A stretch of 64,000 nucleotides of DNA. It comes from Rotaria socialis. Lineage: Eukaryota > Rotifera > Eurotatoria > Philodinida > Philodinidae. Numbering within the stretch: the first letter of the stretch is position 1; each line of letters begins with the position of its first letter. The DNA lies in contig CAJNYU010000182.1 in NCBI GenBank assembly GCA_905331475.1, positions 190,343-254,342 on the forward strand. Direction: 5' to 3'. The position numbers were made by a program, and so were the translations under genes. Under the pieces are notes generated by a model. It saw only the letters and a list, made by a program, of their open reading frames with translations. It was not told the DNA's origin and did not search any database. Shown here one piece after another: positions 47,300 through 58,655 of this stretch.

Positions 47300-48245
47300 A
47301 TTAAAGCTCATTTGCATTTAATACTATCATACAACAATCATTTATCAAACAATAAAAATATATATAAATCTAGAGCTGTTGTGAATAAACTACTTCATTT
47401 ATCGTGTTGGTCTGATTGTTCATGTTGCTTAGTCGCTTAATGACAACAGAACCCAATGCAACGAAGAATATCTATGATGTCGTTAGTGAATGATATGAAT
47501 AGACTTAAAAAAAATAAAAAGCGCCAGAACGAAATCATTATAGAAAAATATTGGCAGCTACGCCTAATTTTTGTGTATCATTAGTTTTTGTTATTTCCTT
47601 CAGATTAAAAAATAAAATATACAAGTGCATAAGTGAATTCATTTTAAAAATGATGCAATGACTCATTCACATCAGTCAGTAGATCAACGTAACTGTAGTT
47701 TTTCACATAGCACTCCACATGAAGGTAAGCATCGACGATGCCGCTGAAAAAGAATTTCTACCCTTAGAGAATATCAATAGAAATATACCTATGAATTCAT
47801 AATGAAACACCTTCTATGGGACAATGCATACGTTTTTTTAAAATATTTACACCATCATAATTATGACACTATTACTAAATTGTATATGATATCTTTTTAG
47901 ATAAGTACCGCCTTATTCTACAAATTAATTTGTTTGATTAGTTTCGATTTTTACCGTTACATGAAATTAATGTATGTATTTATGTCTCATAATTATACAA
48001 AATAATTACTGTCTGATGCATAGCGGTAAGAATGCGAAAAAAATGAATAGATCAACGAATAGGAATTTTCGAAAGGTTTCACATCAGTCACGTCTATGTT
48101 TACCTATAACATATGATTTGTCTCATTGTTTTCCTATCGATGATATGTCATAAATAACGACATATTGTTAACCATATGAATACAACACTGTTAGTTTGAC
48201 AAGAAACAGTGAGATGTGCATTTTTTCTAAAACGGTCGACTAACT
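47300..48245. other. Intergenic, 5' flank of the EF-hand gene
   Basis: AT-rich DNA between the MITE cluster and the EF-hand gene. No open frame of interest and no repeat family recognised. A promoter is expected near 48200 but no element can be assigned. Confidence 0.5.
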
Positions 48246-49143
48246 ATGGGTAATGTAATAAAACGACTAAAAGGTCCTGCTCAAAATATTTCACAACATC
48301 AACATATGCAATCTGGCCCACCCTTGGTTCAAATCCAATTGCAAGTACCGCGTGGAGGTGGTCCATCCTATCAAAACAATGCATCAATACCACCTGTTTT
48401 TAGCCAGGGACCATATTCATTACCAATGAATCAAAATCAAGGTTCCTATGAAAGTAATATTTTTCTTTCAAATACAACCGACTGGTCTATCAATGATATT
48501 CAACGATTGCGAGCTGAATTTGCTAGTTATGCTAATCCAAACGATGTAATAGATCGCAATGGTTTCCGGAAAACTTTATATTGCTTCAATGCTCAATATG
48601 AATTGGAAAACAATTGAGAGGAATGCTGAAGCAGCTTTTCGTAGTCTTGATGTAAATCAAACAGGTACATTAGATTTTAATGAATATGTTGTTGCGTGTT
48701 TTAATGTAATAAGATAAATGCATGCAATTATTATTTCTTGAAAAAAAAACTTCAGTGTATGTCTTGCTAAGATGAAGAAAATTATACAATTTAATTTATT
48801 TTAGATGTCTAATATTGATCAGGACGATGGTCTCGAAGCCTTTCGTTTAGCATTAGCTAATCAAGCTCCTGATAATTCTGCAACTAAACAAGAAAAACGT
48901 GCAGAATTACGTTCACGTTTTCTAAATGTTCTCGAATATATAAAATCAAATAAAAATATTTCACCTATTCAACTTGATTTTCATCGTGAATCATCATTAA
49001 TTGCTGCTCATTGTCTTAGTATAGATTCGAATTTTTCGCAAGTCTTAGTACAAGATCTACAAACATTTATTGGTCATATACCAACAGCATTAGTTCGTAC
49101 GAATGATCTAACAGCTATATCGTTTACACTTCCATCAGAATGA
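48246..49143 (+). CDS. EF-hand calcium-binding protein, one frameshift near 48610
   Basis: Two exons, 48246-48705 and 48805-49143. The N-terminus MGNVIKRLKG has a Gly2 suited to N-myristoylation, followed by a Gln/Pro/Gly-rich stretch. An EF-hand region then reads WSINDIQRLRAEFASYANPN and DVIDRNGFRKTLYCFNAQYE. After ELE the frame shifts by one base in GGAAAAC; removing one A restores TIERNAEAAFRSLDVNQTGT and LDFNEY, a canonical EF loop (D-x-N-x-T-G-x-L-x-x-x-E pattern). Exon 2 continues MSNIDQDDGLEAFRLALANQ to a stop at 49141-49143. As written the protein ends at 48617. An assembly error in the A4 run is as likely as real inactivation. The corrected length is about 265 aa. The C-terminal third has no known domain. 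Confidence 0.75.
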
Positions 49144-49986
49144 CAACTACGATTGAAGATCAAACCATCGCAACTGCTTTGAAAGACAAAACACCTTTTG
49201 TGGTAGGACCTTTGTTTTTTTTTGTTATGATTGTAAATTATGAAGAAATAAAAACATTAAAAATAAACCCTCGTTTTGTAGTATATTGATTCTTGTTTGA
49301 TTCAATCGGCCGATGAAGACGATGAACAATATGACGGCTGTTCTTGTTCATTGAATGATACTTGTGCAGAATGTTCGTGTTCAAATCGCTTTGGTATTAA
49401 TTATAATTCATTAAATTGTTTAAATATAAATAAAACTGGGCCAGTATTTGAATGTAATTCTGAATGTCGTTGCTCTTTTGAACTTTGTCAAAATCGCGTC
49501 AGTCAAAAAGACGATCAATGTAATAATGTTGAAATTATATCAACACCGAATAAAGGTTCTGGTGTTATTAGCAGAAAATCTATTCTTCATCCCGGAACGT
49601 ATATTGGCGAATATGTTGGTGAAGTTTTGTCAGAAAACGAAGCTCATCGACGAATATTAGCAACTGAAAATTATGAACATAACTATCTATTACTCTATAA
49701 TGAACACCAATCCGGAAAAATCATTAAAACGTTTATTGACGCTCGTTATTATGGAAATTGGACTAGATTTATTAATCATAGTTGTAACCCAAATCTTCAT
49801 ATCGTACCTATTCGAATTGATCAACCAACACCGCCTCGTTTAGCATTTTTTACTTTACGAGAAGTTCAAGACAATGAAGAATTATCATATACTTATGGAA
49901 CAATGATTGATGAGAAACATTCTAAACCGTGCCATTGCTCAAGTTCATCATGTACGGGTTTTATGCCTTATCAGCAAACAGATTGA
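49140..49986 (+). CDS. SET-domain histone-lysine methyltransferase, SETMAR-like
   Basis: Nuclear protein-lysine methyltransferase, probably acting on histone H3. Two exons, 49140-49202 and 49282-49986, give 255 aa. Pre-SET cysteines (GCSCSLNDTCAECSCSNRFG, FECNSECRCSFELCQNRV) bind a zinc cluster. SET core: SRKSILHPGTYIGEYVGEVL, FIDARYYGNWTRFINHSCNP (NHSCNPN cofactor motif) and EELSYTYG. Post-SET: PCHCSSSSCTGFMPY. The order and spacing match the SET half of SETMAR, without the fused mariner transposase. The ATG overlaps the upstream gene's stop as ATGA, so an upstream start or a shared transcript is possible. Confidence 0.9.
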
Positions 49987-51170
49987 ATTTTTTTTTCAAG
50001 AAACTTTTTTTTCTTTTGATGATTTTATCAAGGAAAATCAATAAAGGAAAAATGCTTGCAAACAAAATTTTTTCTTTTTGATTTATCTCTTATGCTCAAA
50101 ATCTTGAAAGTGAAGATGAGATATTTCCACTGTGTTAGATTTTGGGAAAAACCTAAAAGTTTGTTTTTCCGAAGGAAGTGAGTGAGACAACGAGTTTCTC
50201 TGTGTAATGAAACTTGTATAATTCGATTAGATAGAGCGGAACATTAGTCTTTAGTTTTTCTGGAGTTTATCTTCTGAACGTACCAATGATTGATGCCATT
50301 TTATACATTATTTAACGTCGTACAAATTATTCATCAGTTGACATTTGATATAAAATTGATAACTCATGATGAAGAGTCCCTCGCCAAAAAATGATTGTAC
50401 ATAAATTCTGACGCACTTCGATTAACTTGAATGGTACACGCATGATACAGCTACGCTTTTTTTTGACTTCTACCGATAAGTAATTACATAAAAATCAAGT
50501 AAACAAAATGATGATGTGTTTTTTTAAAAATATTATTGTATTAATCATCGTACTTTTTGCATTTTCGGGATAAGCGATTGAAACATATTCGATTTTCTTG
50601 AAAAATCTCTGCCATTTCCCATGTTAAACGTTGAGAGTCACAAAGGAATTCAAAACCTGTTAAAAATATCAATGAATTCGTAGTAAACGGCAATATATAG
50701 TAGGCACTATTAGACTGACATCTCTATTAATGTGTTTTCCGATTCGATAAGGCTCATATAGATGTAGATCAAAGCAAGTAGAATTTATTTTTCCGATAGT
50801 CTGATGAAATATTCAAGCATTGGATCATCCTGAATACCACGACAATCGAATCAAGGTCGAAAATTGTTTTTTTTCTTTCTTCAATATAAACCATTTTTCT
50901 AATGTACAATGTCATAGACATGATTCGTGCGCACAAGTAACCGCACCATCTGTTTTTTCCTTCTCGTCCAATCTGTACTTTGACAACCATAACTTCAATG
51001 CGTGTTTGTATTCTAGCAATCTACACAACGATTCTCTTCTCGTCTTGTTCACCATTCACCAAGTCAACATCGACGCAGATGCGTATCACGCAATAGGAGA
51101 AAGTACAACATTATTCATACCAGTGTTTTTGCATTTATTGACTTGTATTCTATAACTTGAATATTACAAT
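49987..51170. other. Intergenic between SET gene and phosphoserine phosphatase
   Basis: 1.2 kb. It contains a candidate terminal exon on the minus strand (50541-50656) and an uninformative plus-strand frame at 50820-51155. Nothing else recognised. Confidence 0.4.
50541..50656 (-). CDS. Possible last exon of an unrecognised minus-strand gene
   Basis: After an AACAG acceptor the frame reads GFEFLCDSQRLTWEMAEIFQ, then ENRICFNRLSRKCKKYDD and TAA. The composition is coding-like and the phase is clean, but no upstream exon could be linked with confidence. A weak candidate segment DDPMLEYFIRLSEK lies at about 50780-50825. No family recognised. Confidence 0.3.
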
Positions 51171-51938
51171 ATGACGAAAGATTTAAAAGATACTGCTTCA
51201 TCGACACAACGATCAAAACAAGAAGAATCAACTCGTCAATTATGGTTAAATGCTGATTGTGTTTGTTTTGATGTCGACTCAACAGTGTGTGTTGAAGAAG
51301 CTATTGATGAATTAGCTAAATTTCAACAGGTTGGCGCACTAGTTGAAGCTATAACACGAAATGCAATGGGTGGTAATATGAGTTTTCGGCAAGCATTACA
51401 AACACGTCTCAATCTTATTCAACCGACAAGTGAACGATTAGAACAATTTCTTGAAAATTATCCATCACAATTAACAGACGGTATTAGTGAACTTATTAAT
51501 TTATTACACGAACGTCAAATACCTGTGCATTTAATCACCGGTGGTTTTCATTCGATTGTCGATCCTGTTGCTAAACAATTGAATATTCCACTAAAGAACG
51601 TATTTGCGAATCGCTTGCTATTTCATACCGATGGTTCATACGCTGGTTTTGATGAAAATGAAATGACATCAGATTCAGGCGGTAAAGGACGTGTTATTGA
51701 ATATCTCAAAACTAAATACAATTATCAACGAATAATCATGATCGGCGATGGTGCAACTGACATGGAAGCAAATGCTGATGGTTTCATTGGTTTTGGAGGA
51801 AATGTCGTTCGAGAGAAAGTACGTGATAATGCACCGTGGTTTGTAAATTCATTTTATCAACTCATTGATCAACTTCGAAACAATACAATTGATTCTATAT
51901 CACAAACAAATTCAGATGATCAACATGTTGATAAATGA
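51171..51938 (+). CDS. PSPH: Phosphoserine phosphatase
   Basis: Catalyses the last step of serine synthesis, phosphoserine to serine plus phosphate, as a cytosolic HAD-superfamily enzyme. It is a single exon of 255 aa, slightly longer than the ~225-aa animal enzyme because of N- and C-terminal polar tails. Motif I FDVDSTVCVEEAIDELAKF holds the nucleophile and acid Asp residues. Cap region: RNAMGGNMSFRQALQTRLNL. Motif II: ITGGFHSIVDPVAKQL. FANRLLFHTDGSYAGFDE and SGGKGRVIEYLK supply the Lys. Motif III/IV: IIMIGDGATDMEA and GFIGFGGNVVR. All key residues appear intact. It is notable for having no intron in an intron-rich neighbourhood. Confidence 0.96.
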   Translation: MTKDLKDTASSTQRSKQEESTRQLWLNADCVCFDVDSTVCVEEAIDELAKFQQVGALVEAITRNAMGGNMSFRQALQTRLNLIQPTSERLEQFLENYPSQLTDGISELINLLHERQIPVHLITGGFHSIVDPVAKQLNIPLKNVFANRLLFHTDGSYAGFDENEMTSDSGGKGRVIEYLKTKYNYQRIIMIGDGATDMEANADGFIGFGGNVVREKVRDNAPWFVNSFYQLIDQLRNNTIDSISQTNSDDQHVDK

Positions 51939-52971
51939 TACGAAACTGAAATTAAAACTGTTTAGATATGTGTTTCTTGTTGTTGTATAAGTTTAGGATT
52001 ATTTAGTTGATTTTGTTTTCAAAGTTTTAATAAGCTCACTAGCCAGTTAATAAAAAGCAATGCAAAATAAAGGTATGTGGTATGCTATTGGTCGAACTGA
52101 ATTTGTTTATTTTTATTACAGACAAAGCCTTAAAAACAAAAGTGCAAAAGAGATAGTATTCGAATTTTTCATAGATCCTATCAACGTGTTTGTTTCGAAA
52201 TAGTTTGAGAGGAAGCATGAATATTTCTGTTTCTATAACAAATAGATGAATCCAGGTTACCGTAGTTTTATGATTGTAACAATCGAATGAAGTTATAGAC
52301 TGTCAGATAGATAAATCTTGTTTTCACTTTCCATGATAGTACAAGATTGAGACTGAATTTTTGATTAATTTAACAATGTGTTTAGTACCAGAGTGAAATT
52401 GCTTGACTTGAAAAATTCTGTGCACCGTGTACCAAAAAAAGCTTCATCATACGAAAAATTCTGTTTAGAACTTTCATGCACACAATCCCACTATACAATG
52501 AATTCGATTCAAATATCGTTTTAGAATCTTTGTGTCTAATCGACTTGCGTAAGAATCAAATTCGAAATAGTTGCACAGCTTCTAAAATCAACATGAGACT
52601 AAAAAAAAAGTATGCTGTCTGAGTTCTTGATGCTGTAATATTCTGCATGCTATAACTTCGCGTGACAATTTTGATAGAAAATCACGTCGGATATGGCTAA
52701 TCGAACACTTGTGGCCAGACTATTCATCAGTTCTATACTCAAACAGCGCAGATAATTTAATACAACGTAAAATAATTATTTAATTCAAAGATTGATCAAA
52801 AACAATGGAAAATATTGAAATTTCCCATCTGAGAATCAACGTTATCATAATGTTGAAAGCAGTCGATACTTCAAATTTTATTACGCATAGAATAAGCTCA
52901 AATAATTGTGTAGATACAATAAATATAATGAATTTTTTAGTATATGCATGTACATATTAAGGAAACGAAAG
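51939..52971. other. Intergenic between convergent PSPH and K2P genes
   Basis: 1 kb of AT-rich DNA holding the two 3' ends (a possible AATAAA-like signal lies near 52065-52075). No gene or repeat recognised. Confidence 0.5.
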
Positions 52972-54708
52972 TCAGTTTAACTTTCCACTAGCTACTCGTT
53001 GATGAAGAGTAGCTTCATTCGCAGCGCTTGGCGCCATTGGGTGAACACGAGCTGAATTATTTCTCGAGCTACTTTTACGTGTTGCAATTGGACTCTGTTG
53101 TTTGGGCATGCCATATTCATTTTCATTCTCAACAATTGTACGAGCTGTATTCACCACTATGTTAGTATCACTGATCGATAATTTTCCGGAAGAAAAACTT
53201 TTACTTTTAGAAATAACTGGTTTCTCAATGGAATTTTTACTTTCATCTTCTGGTTCGATAATTCCAACTTTTTTGCCAATCCAACGAACTTTTGCGATTA
53301 TTTCTTCTTGTATTAAATCGAAACTCATTGCTAAAATAGCCATTCCAACGAGAGCATATATAGCTCCGACAACAAGTTTTTCACCGACATTGGTCTCGCC
53401 AGTGGCTTGACCGGGGACCTAAATGAGTGGCATTTTACATTTTAAAAATAAAACTTCAGGTAAAATTTTTCTTCTCTACTCACGAAATCACCAAAGCCAA
53501 CAGTCGCTAGAAAATAAAAGCAGGCAATTATATTTTCTTTTTCTTAGATAAAAATTTTCTTACCCAATGTAATAAAACAAAAATAACCCGACTGCATCCT
53601 GGTCCAACCTTCAGATGCATGAAATAAAGCAGAACCAATATATATGTATGCTGCTATAATAATCATTGTAATTGTTAATGGTACAGTAACACGTTTCTTT
53701 CCTCCTTTGTGATATTTATTTAATCCATCATGATCCGCCGATGTATTCGAAGGTTTTTCTAGTGAACTTTTCTTATTTTTATCATCTAATACATATTCAT
53801 TAGAGCCAACACGACCGGTACCTATTTCATTTTCTTCTTGATACTTAGCTTTATTCGCTAATAAACGGCGTTTTTTGAACATAGCGTACGGTGCGCATAG
53901 CACTTTATCATAAAGAAAACGAAACATTTCGCCAAGTACACCACTTATATTGGCTAGACATAGAAGAAATATTGGTATGCCGATGGTCCCAAAGCTTATA
54001 CAACACAATTGACCTTCCCCTATGATATTCAGGGAGAATATTCTGTAAAATTTAAAAGTTTTGTTTTTTTAGACTTACATGTTACCGGTCTAGAAGAGAG
54101 ATTTTTTTTAAATATATGATCAGAATATGTTTAACTTACGTTATGTTTCCATAGCCAATAGTTGTTATAATTGTAATGGCAAAAAGTAATGCATTCGGAT
54201 AAGTCCATTTAATAGAAACGAGGCAATTATTACGAAAATAGAGACGTTGTGAAGCTGTCTGAATAACGAAATCTCGATATCCATATAGCATAGAACCGAT
54301 TTTTCCGATAGCTATGGTTGTGTTATCTTTTCCATTCGCAAGCGAATCTATTGATAATGTTGTATTTTGTTGTATATAATTGACAAATTGCTGTTTAAGT
54401 TTATTTATTTCGGCAATTTGTTTTCCTTGTGCTTCTTGACACATAACTTTTTCTTCGCGTTCTTCGAGTAATTGAAATAGAAATCCACCTACTACAGCAC
54501 AAACAACAACAAGACCAACTAAAGCAATATGTGAAAATAAAAATTTTGTTGTTTTTCTTAAACATCGTTGCGCTTTTGTTGTTTCGACCGAATGAAGTTC
54601 TCTACCTTGATGTCGATGTTTTAAATAACGTTGACTATTATCATGATAGGGTGATGTATTATTATGATGAATAGCACCGAATTCCATCGGTGCATCATAC
54701 GTTACCAT
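52972..54708 (-). CDS. Two-pore-domain (K2P) potassium channel
   Basis: Plasma-membrane leak K+ channel subunit. Exons 54140-54708, 53564-54042, 53484-53506 and 52972-53418 give 1518 nt, 505 aa. Membrane order: M1 LVGLVVVCAVVGGFLFQLLE, an extracellular cap with Asn-linked sites (QNTTLS, NGKDNTT), P1 filter TTIGYGN (~183-189), M2 ISFGTIGIPIFLLCLANIS, an unusually long charged M2-M3 loop with Lys/Ser-rich stretches, M3 VPLTITMIIIAAYIYIGSAL, P2 filter TVGFGDF, M4 LVVGAIYALVGMAILAMSF. P2 is encoded by a 23-nt microexon. The cytosolic tail is Ser/Lys-rich, about 100 residues (KPVISKSKSFSSGKLS). It resembles TWiK-type channels but the subfamily is not resolved. Confidence 0.94.
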
Positions 54709-55695
54709 AGTTTTCTTGATTTTTAAATATACGCCGAAGGAAAACGAGCTATTTTTTCCTCACTTTTTTTACAAATGATTTCTGAGGTCTATATTTTCTT
54801 TTTCTCTCGTTCGACTACATTAATAATTTTCTTGTATCAGAAAAAAATTTGATTTGGCTAGAAAAATAGTTCGTTTCACTAGAGACCAAACATTTGTCTC
54901 ATTTTCTTTTCTTTTTATGTTAGATGTTTAGCACTCACGTTGATAGCGACACTTCACATAATTTAAATGATACGACGTGTAAGTATATATTTTCAGTTGT
55001 TTTATTCAATTTATGAAGAAAATAATGAAAAGAAAAGTGTTATTGCATACAGATATTACATTGCTCTCGTCAGCGATAATTAAACAAGGTATACTAATCA
55101 ATTGGGACAAGAGTAGAAAGGAGCATTTTTTAAGTTCATCAAACCAAAGGATTTTATTTTTTTATTCGTTAGTTTTAAATTATTGAGTGCGATTTTAATT
55201 ATTTTCTTTACTGGATGAGGTCCTGTATCTGTTACAGATACCACCATTTAAGTATCGTTTTTTTTCTCCATTCTATTAAAATGTTTACTATCTCTGATTG
55301 TGTTGTACCACGAACGACGTCATCTTCTATAGTTTGCGTAGTATCCTATGCTTTAATCTTGCCCTGGTATTCATACATATATACCTATTTTCTGTCTTAG
55401 TAGAACTACAGCCAATGATTATTGATTAATAATGAAAATCCTATCAGATCAACGAAATTCGCATTGAGTAAATTTCGGCATAGAACGAAAAAAAATTATT
55501 CGGAAATAAACATCATCAGCGGATGCGAGATGAAAAGAAGTATCAATGGATGTTTAACTCCAGGAACCATTGCGTTCCTATTACGAAGCTTGCTCAGCAG
55601 AGAAAACTATTGACTAAATTAACACTACCGCCTACCAGTTTATATGGCTGATATAACACACAACAGTATGAAGTGCACTTTCAAATGAAATTAAA
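54709..55695. other. 5' flank of the K2P gene
   Basis: AT-rich DNA with short frames and no domains. It should contain the K2P promoter. Nothing else recognised. Confidence 0.5.
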
Positions 55696-56269
55696 GGTTG
55701 GCCGTAGAAAGGTCGAAAGGGAAAAATACCGAAAGAGAAAAATGTCGAATGGATAAATGTCGAAGAGAAAAATATCGAAAAGGAAAAATGTCGAAAACAG
55801 AAAAGATAGAAAAAAGCGACGTTTCTACTAAATGAAGGTTCTAATAGTTTACTGTTCATTGTTGTTAATCTGATTATTCCATTGGTTTGACACTGTTAAC
55901 CATTGATACTGTTGATAAGTAATATCTTATGAAAACTACCTAAAATAGGCGTAAAATAGTATACAACGATTAAACTTCTATCATGATGACTACAGTTTGT
56001 TCATTTTTATCTGGTGACAGTCATCCGCCAACTCCAGTTATTTCATTTATTCAGTCGCAAAAAGGAAAACCTTTCCTTGTATCAGATAAGTATATTGTCA
56101 AACTGAATAAAACAACAACAACAAGTAGTAAAATATTGGATATCTGTATTTTTCTTTATAACTCTTATTTATCTATGATTTATGCTATAATGCTATTATG
56201 ATTTCAAGAATAAAAACATCTTAGTGCAAATTTTCGATATTTTTCCTTTCGGTCTTTCTACGGCACACC
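55696..56269. mobile_element. 574-bp element with inverted ends, 8-bp target duplication and a FLYWCH fragment
   Basis: Terminal inverted repeats (left GGTTGGCCGTAGAAAGGTCG, right on the other strand GGTGTGCCGTAGAAAGACCG) run about 40 bp. AAATTAAA flanks both sides (55688-55695 and 56270-56277). The left interior is a purine array of GAAAAATGTCGAA units. It carries the FLYWCH-like frame at 55983-56201 but no transposase, so it is a non-autonomous derivative, probably of a FLYWCH-bearing MULE (inference). Confidence 0.85.
55983..56201 (+). pseudogene. FLYWCH-type zinc-finger fragment inside the element
   Basis: 72 codons. ISFIQSQKGKPFLVSDKYIV and KLNKTTTTS match the start of the FLYWCH finger (F..S.KG...L......Y...K...T..). 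The expected W-x-C and downstream Cys/His ligands are replaced by KILDIC and a hydrophobic tail, so the finger is incomplete. FLYWCH fingers are often found with MULE transposases in rotifer genomes (family knowledge). Confidence 0.6.
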
Positions 56270-58655
56270 AAATTAAAATGGTCCCTGATGACACTGAACA
56301 GCGAATATCATCATCATCATCAAACACAAAATTCTTATTTTCGAATCAGAGGAAAAATTTTCATAGGGAAATTTACAAAGATTTTGATCATAATCTGTTT
56401 AAAAAATGACACAATCACAGTTTTAACAAGAAACAACGTTGCTAGAGAATTCACATGAGAGCACTTGATCGTTCACGAAATCAATATTTTTCTTCTTATA
56501 TACATACATATTCTTTCATCTTTGTCGATGATGAACACTTAAGTTTTATGTATGAAGTATACCTGCGAGTATTCATTGTTCTTTTCAATATACAAATGTA
56601 TATTTGTTAGCTATGAGACGACAACCTCAACGAATAATATTTGCGGACGTACAGCTTCTTTCAAAGGAAGAGAGAGGGCTTACAGACGCTTTGTTTTTTC
56701 ACATATTATTTCTTTCTTGTGTTCTCTTCTGTAGTTGATATCATTGATTGCATTCTTTTTTTTTTGTTATGATCAGATCTGTTTTTTTTTCTTTTGTTCG
56801 TGTGATATTACAAAATGCATGCGTTCACCAGCTTTCATACATATTTACTTGCACTCGTCGGGCCGTAGCGCAGTAAAATTGTATCGTTTTTATTATCTAG
56901 TTATACATTCGCCTTGATTTGTTGATGAATAACGCTTCCAAAACCTCGTCTGATTCAATATAATCCCTCGACTAATACCATCGCAATCTAAAGTTATAGA
57001 GAGAAAAAAAGTGATACTGACTCAAGGATTACGAAAAAAATTGTGATTCATTTACAACTCGAACGCTATATTCACTATTTAAAAGAAATCATTGTTTTAA
57101 CTAAGATGATACTGAGAGAGTCTTGATCTAGTAAGCCCTTTTGAAGGTTCTCTTTCGTCGATGATATCAGTATCAGACGCATCGTATATCTCGGAAAATT
57201 TAACACTCAACGTTTCATTTTCTCTATAGTGCGTATATTTCAATCGCTAGTGATTGTAACACCGCAGATTTGCAACGAAAATAAAATAGTTAAGTACAAA
57301 CGAGTCTCCTTAATATCACCCTAAAATTATACCCATTAAAATTCTTACATCGATTCTTCGGTAAGAAGTGTGTGGTAACAGAAGGTGCCATCGCTGTCTT
57401 TATTTGAATTGAACGCATTTCCTTTTATACAGATGTGTAAGTCTACCTTGGATAGGACAATTCAATCACTTCGAAAGTGAACAAGAGAGAGAATCACATG
57501 TCCATATGCATTTGTGTCACGAGGTAAAAGTATATATTGAGAGGAAAGATGAGTTTAAACGTAAAACAGAAGATAACAATCTAAAGTACACATAATATGT
57601 TTGTTTAGTGATACGTATACATGATGAAGAACAGAGAACACAATATAGATGTATATTGGCGATGAGTATGCATTATTATTGGTACAAAGAGAGTGAAATG
57701 AATTTTTGACGGATGAGAATATAGATAAAATTCTCCATGTCAACAATATACAATTGTAGCGAACATTGGTTCTGATTATTTTTTATATGATTAGAAATCG
57801 AATTTCGATCACATTATTGAAATATTTCTTGTCATAAGTAGAAAAAGAAACCCCTCCTAAAAACAATACCTATTGTGATTCTCTTTACTAATCGCTTCGA
57901 TGGTTTCCCTTATCGTCTGCGTACGGATAATCGATTCTTTACATTTTTTAACAAACCTATTGCGTAAAAATCATCCACCTATAGATAGTAAAAGTATAAT
58001 ATGACAATCCGAGTTAAACGAGCGTGACAATGAAAGCTTGTTGAAATTACATCATATGAAAAAAATAAGTGAAGACAATAAGAATATAAGTACATATCGG
58101 TTTATTTAAATAATTTGTCTTTCATTCGTTTCGTCGCACAAAAATCTAATCATAAAACAATTTCTCAAATCGTTTTCTTCTCTCTGACACTTATCAATCG
58201 AACATTAAACGAAGGAAATTTTTCTTAATGTTCATAGCGAATTTCTTTCTTTCTGCGCATTTGTTCTAATTCACCAGAGCGCCACCATTCGCTATCGAGC
58301 GACATGTACACATTATTGGTTCATTCTTATGGCATCCTGATTCTACCCGTGCCAGTCACTCCCCCAACATTCTAATCCGTTCGCTTCTTGACGGTATGTG
58401 CATAGGTTTGTGCATTGAGATATTCGACGAATCTAGTGCGGCATATATAGATGCAGCGGTTATACAAACCTGAGTATTTTGTTACTTTTATTATTCTTGG
58501 TATAGGATAGCATGCATTTTCTTTTCTTTCCTTACCACCTGCATATCGAATACAGTCGTCTTAGGACTACTTCGTTTGCTGTTTTTTTTTTCTTCAACTT
58601 TATTATTTATATTAAACGAAGACAAAGAACTATAATTACAATTTCAGAGGTTAGC
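56270..58655. other. Intergenic, 5' flank of the CTR copper transporter
   Basis: 2.4 kb AT-rich DNA. No gene recognised. TTTCAG at 58641-58646, ten bases before the ATG, suggests a 5' UTR exon upstream. No copper-response element can be claimed. Confidence 0.5.
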
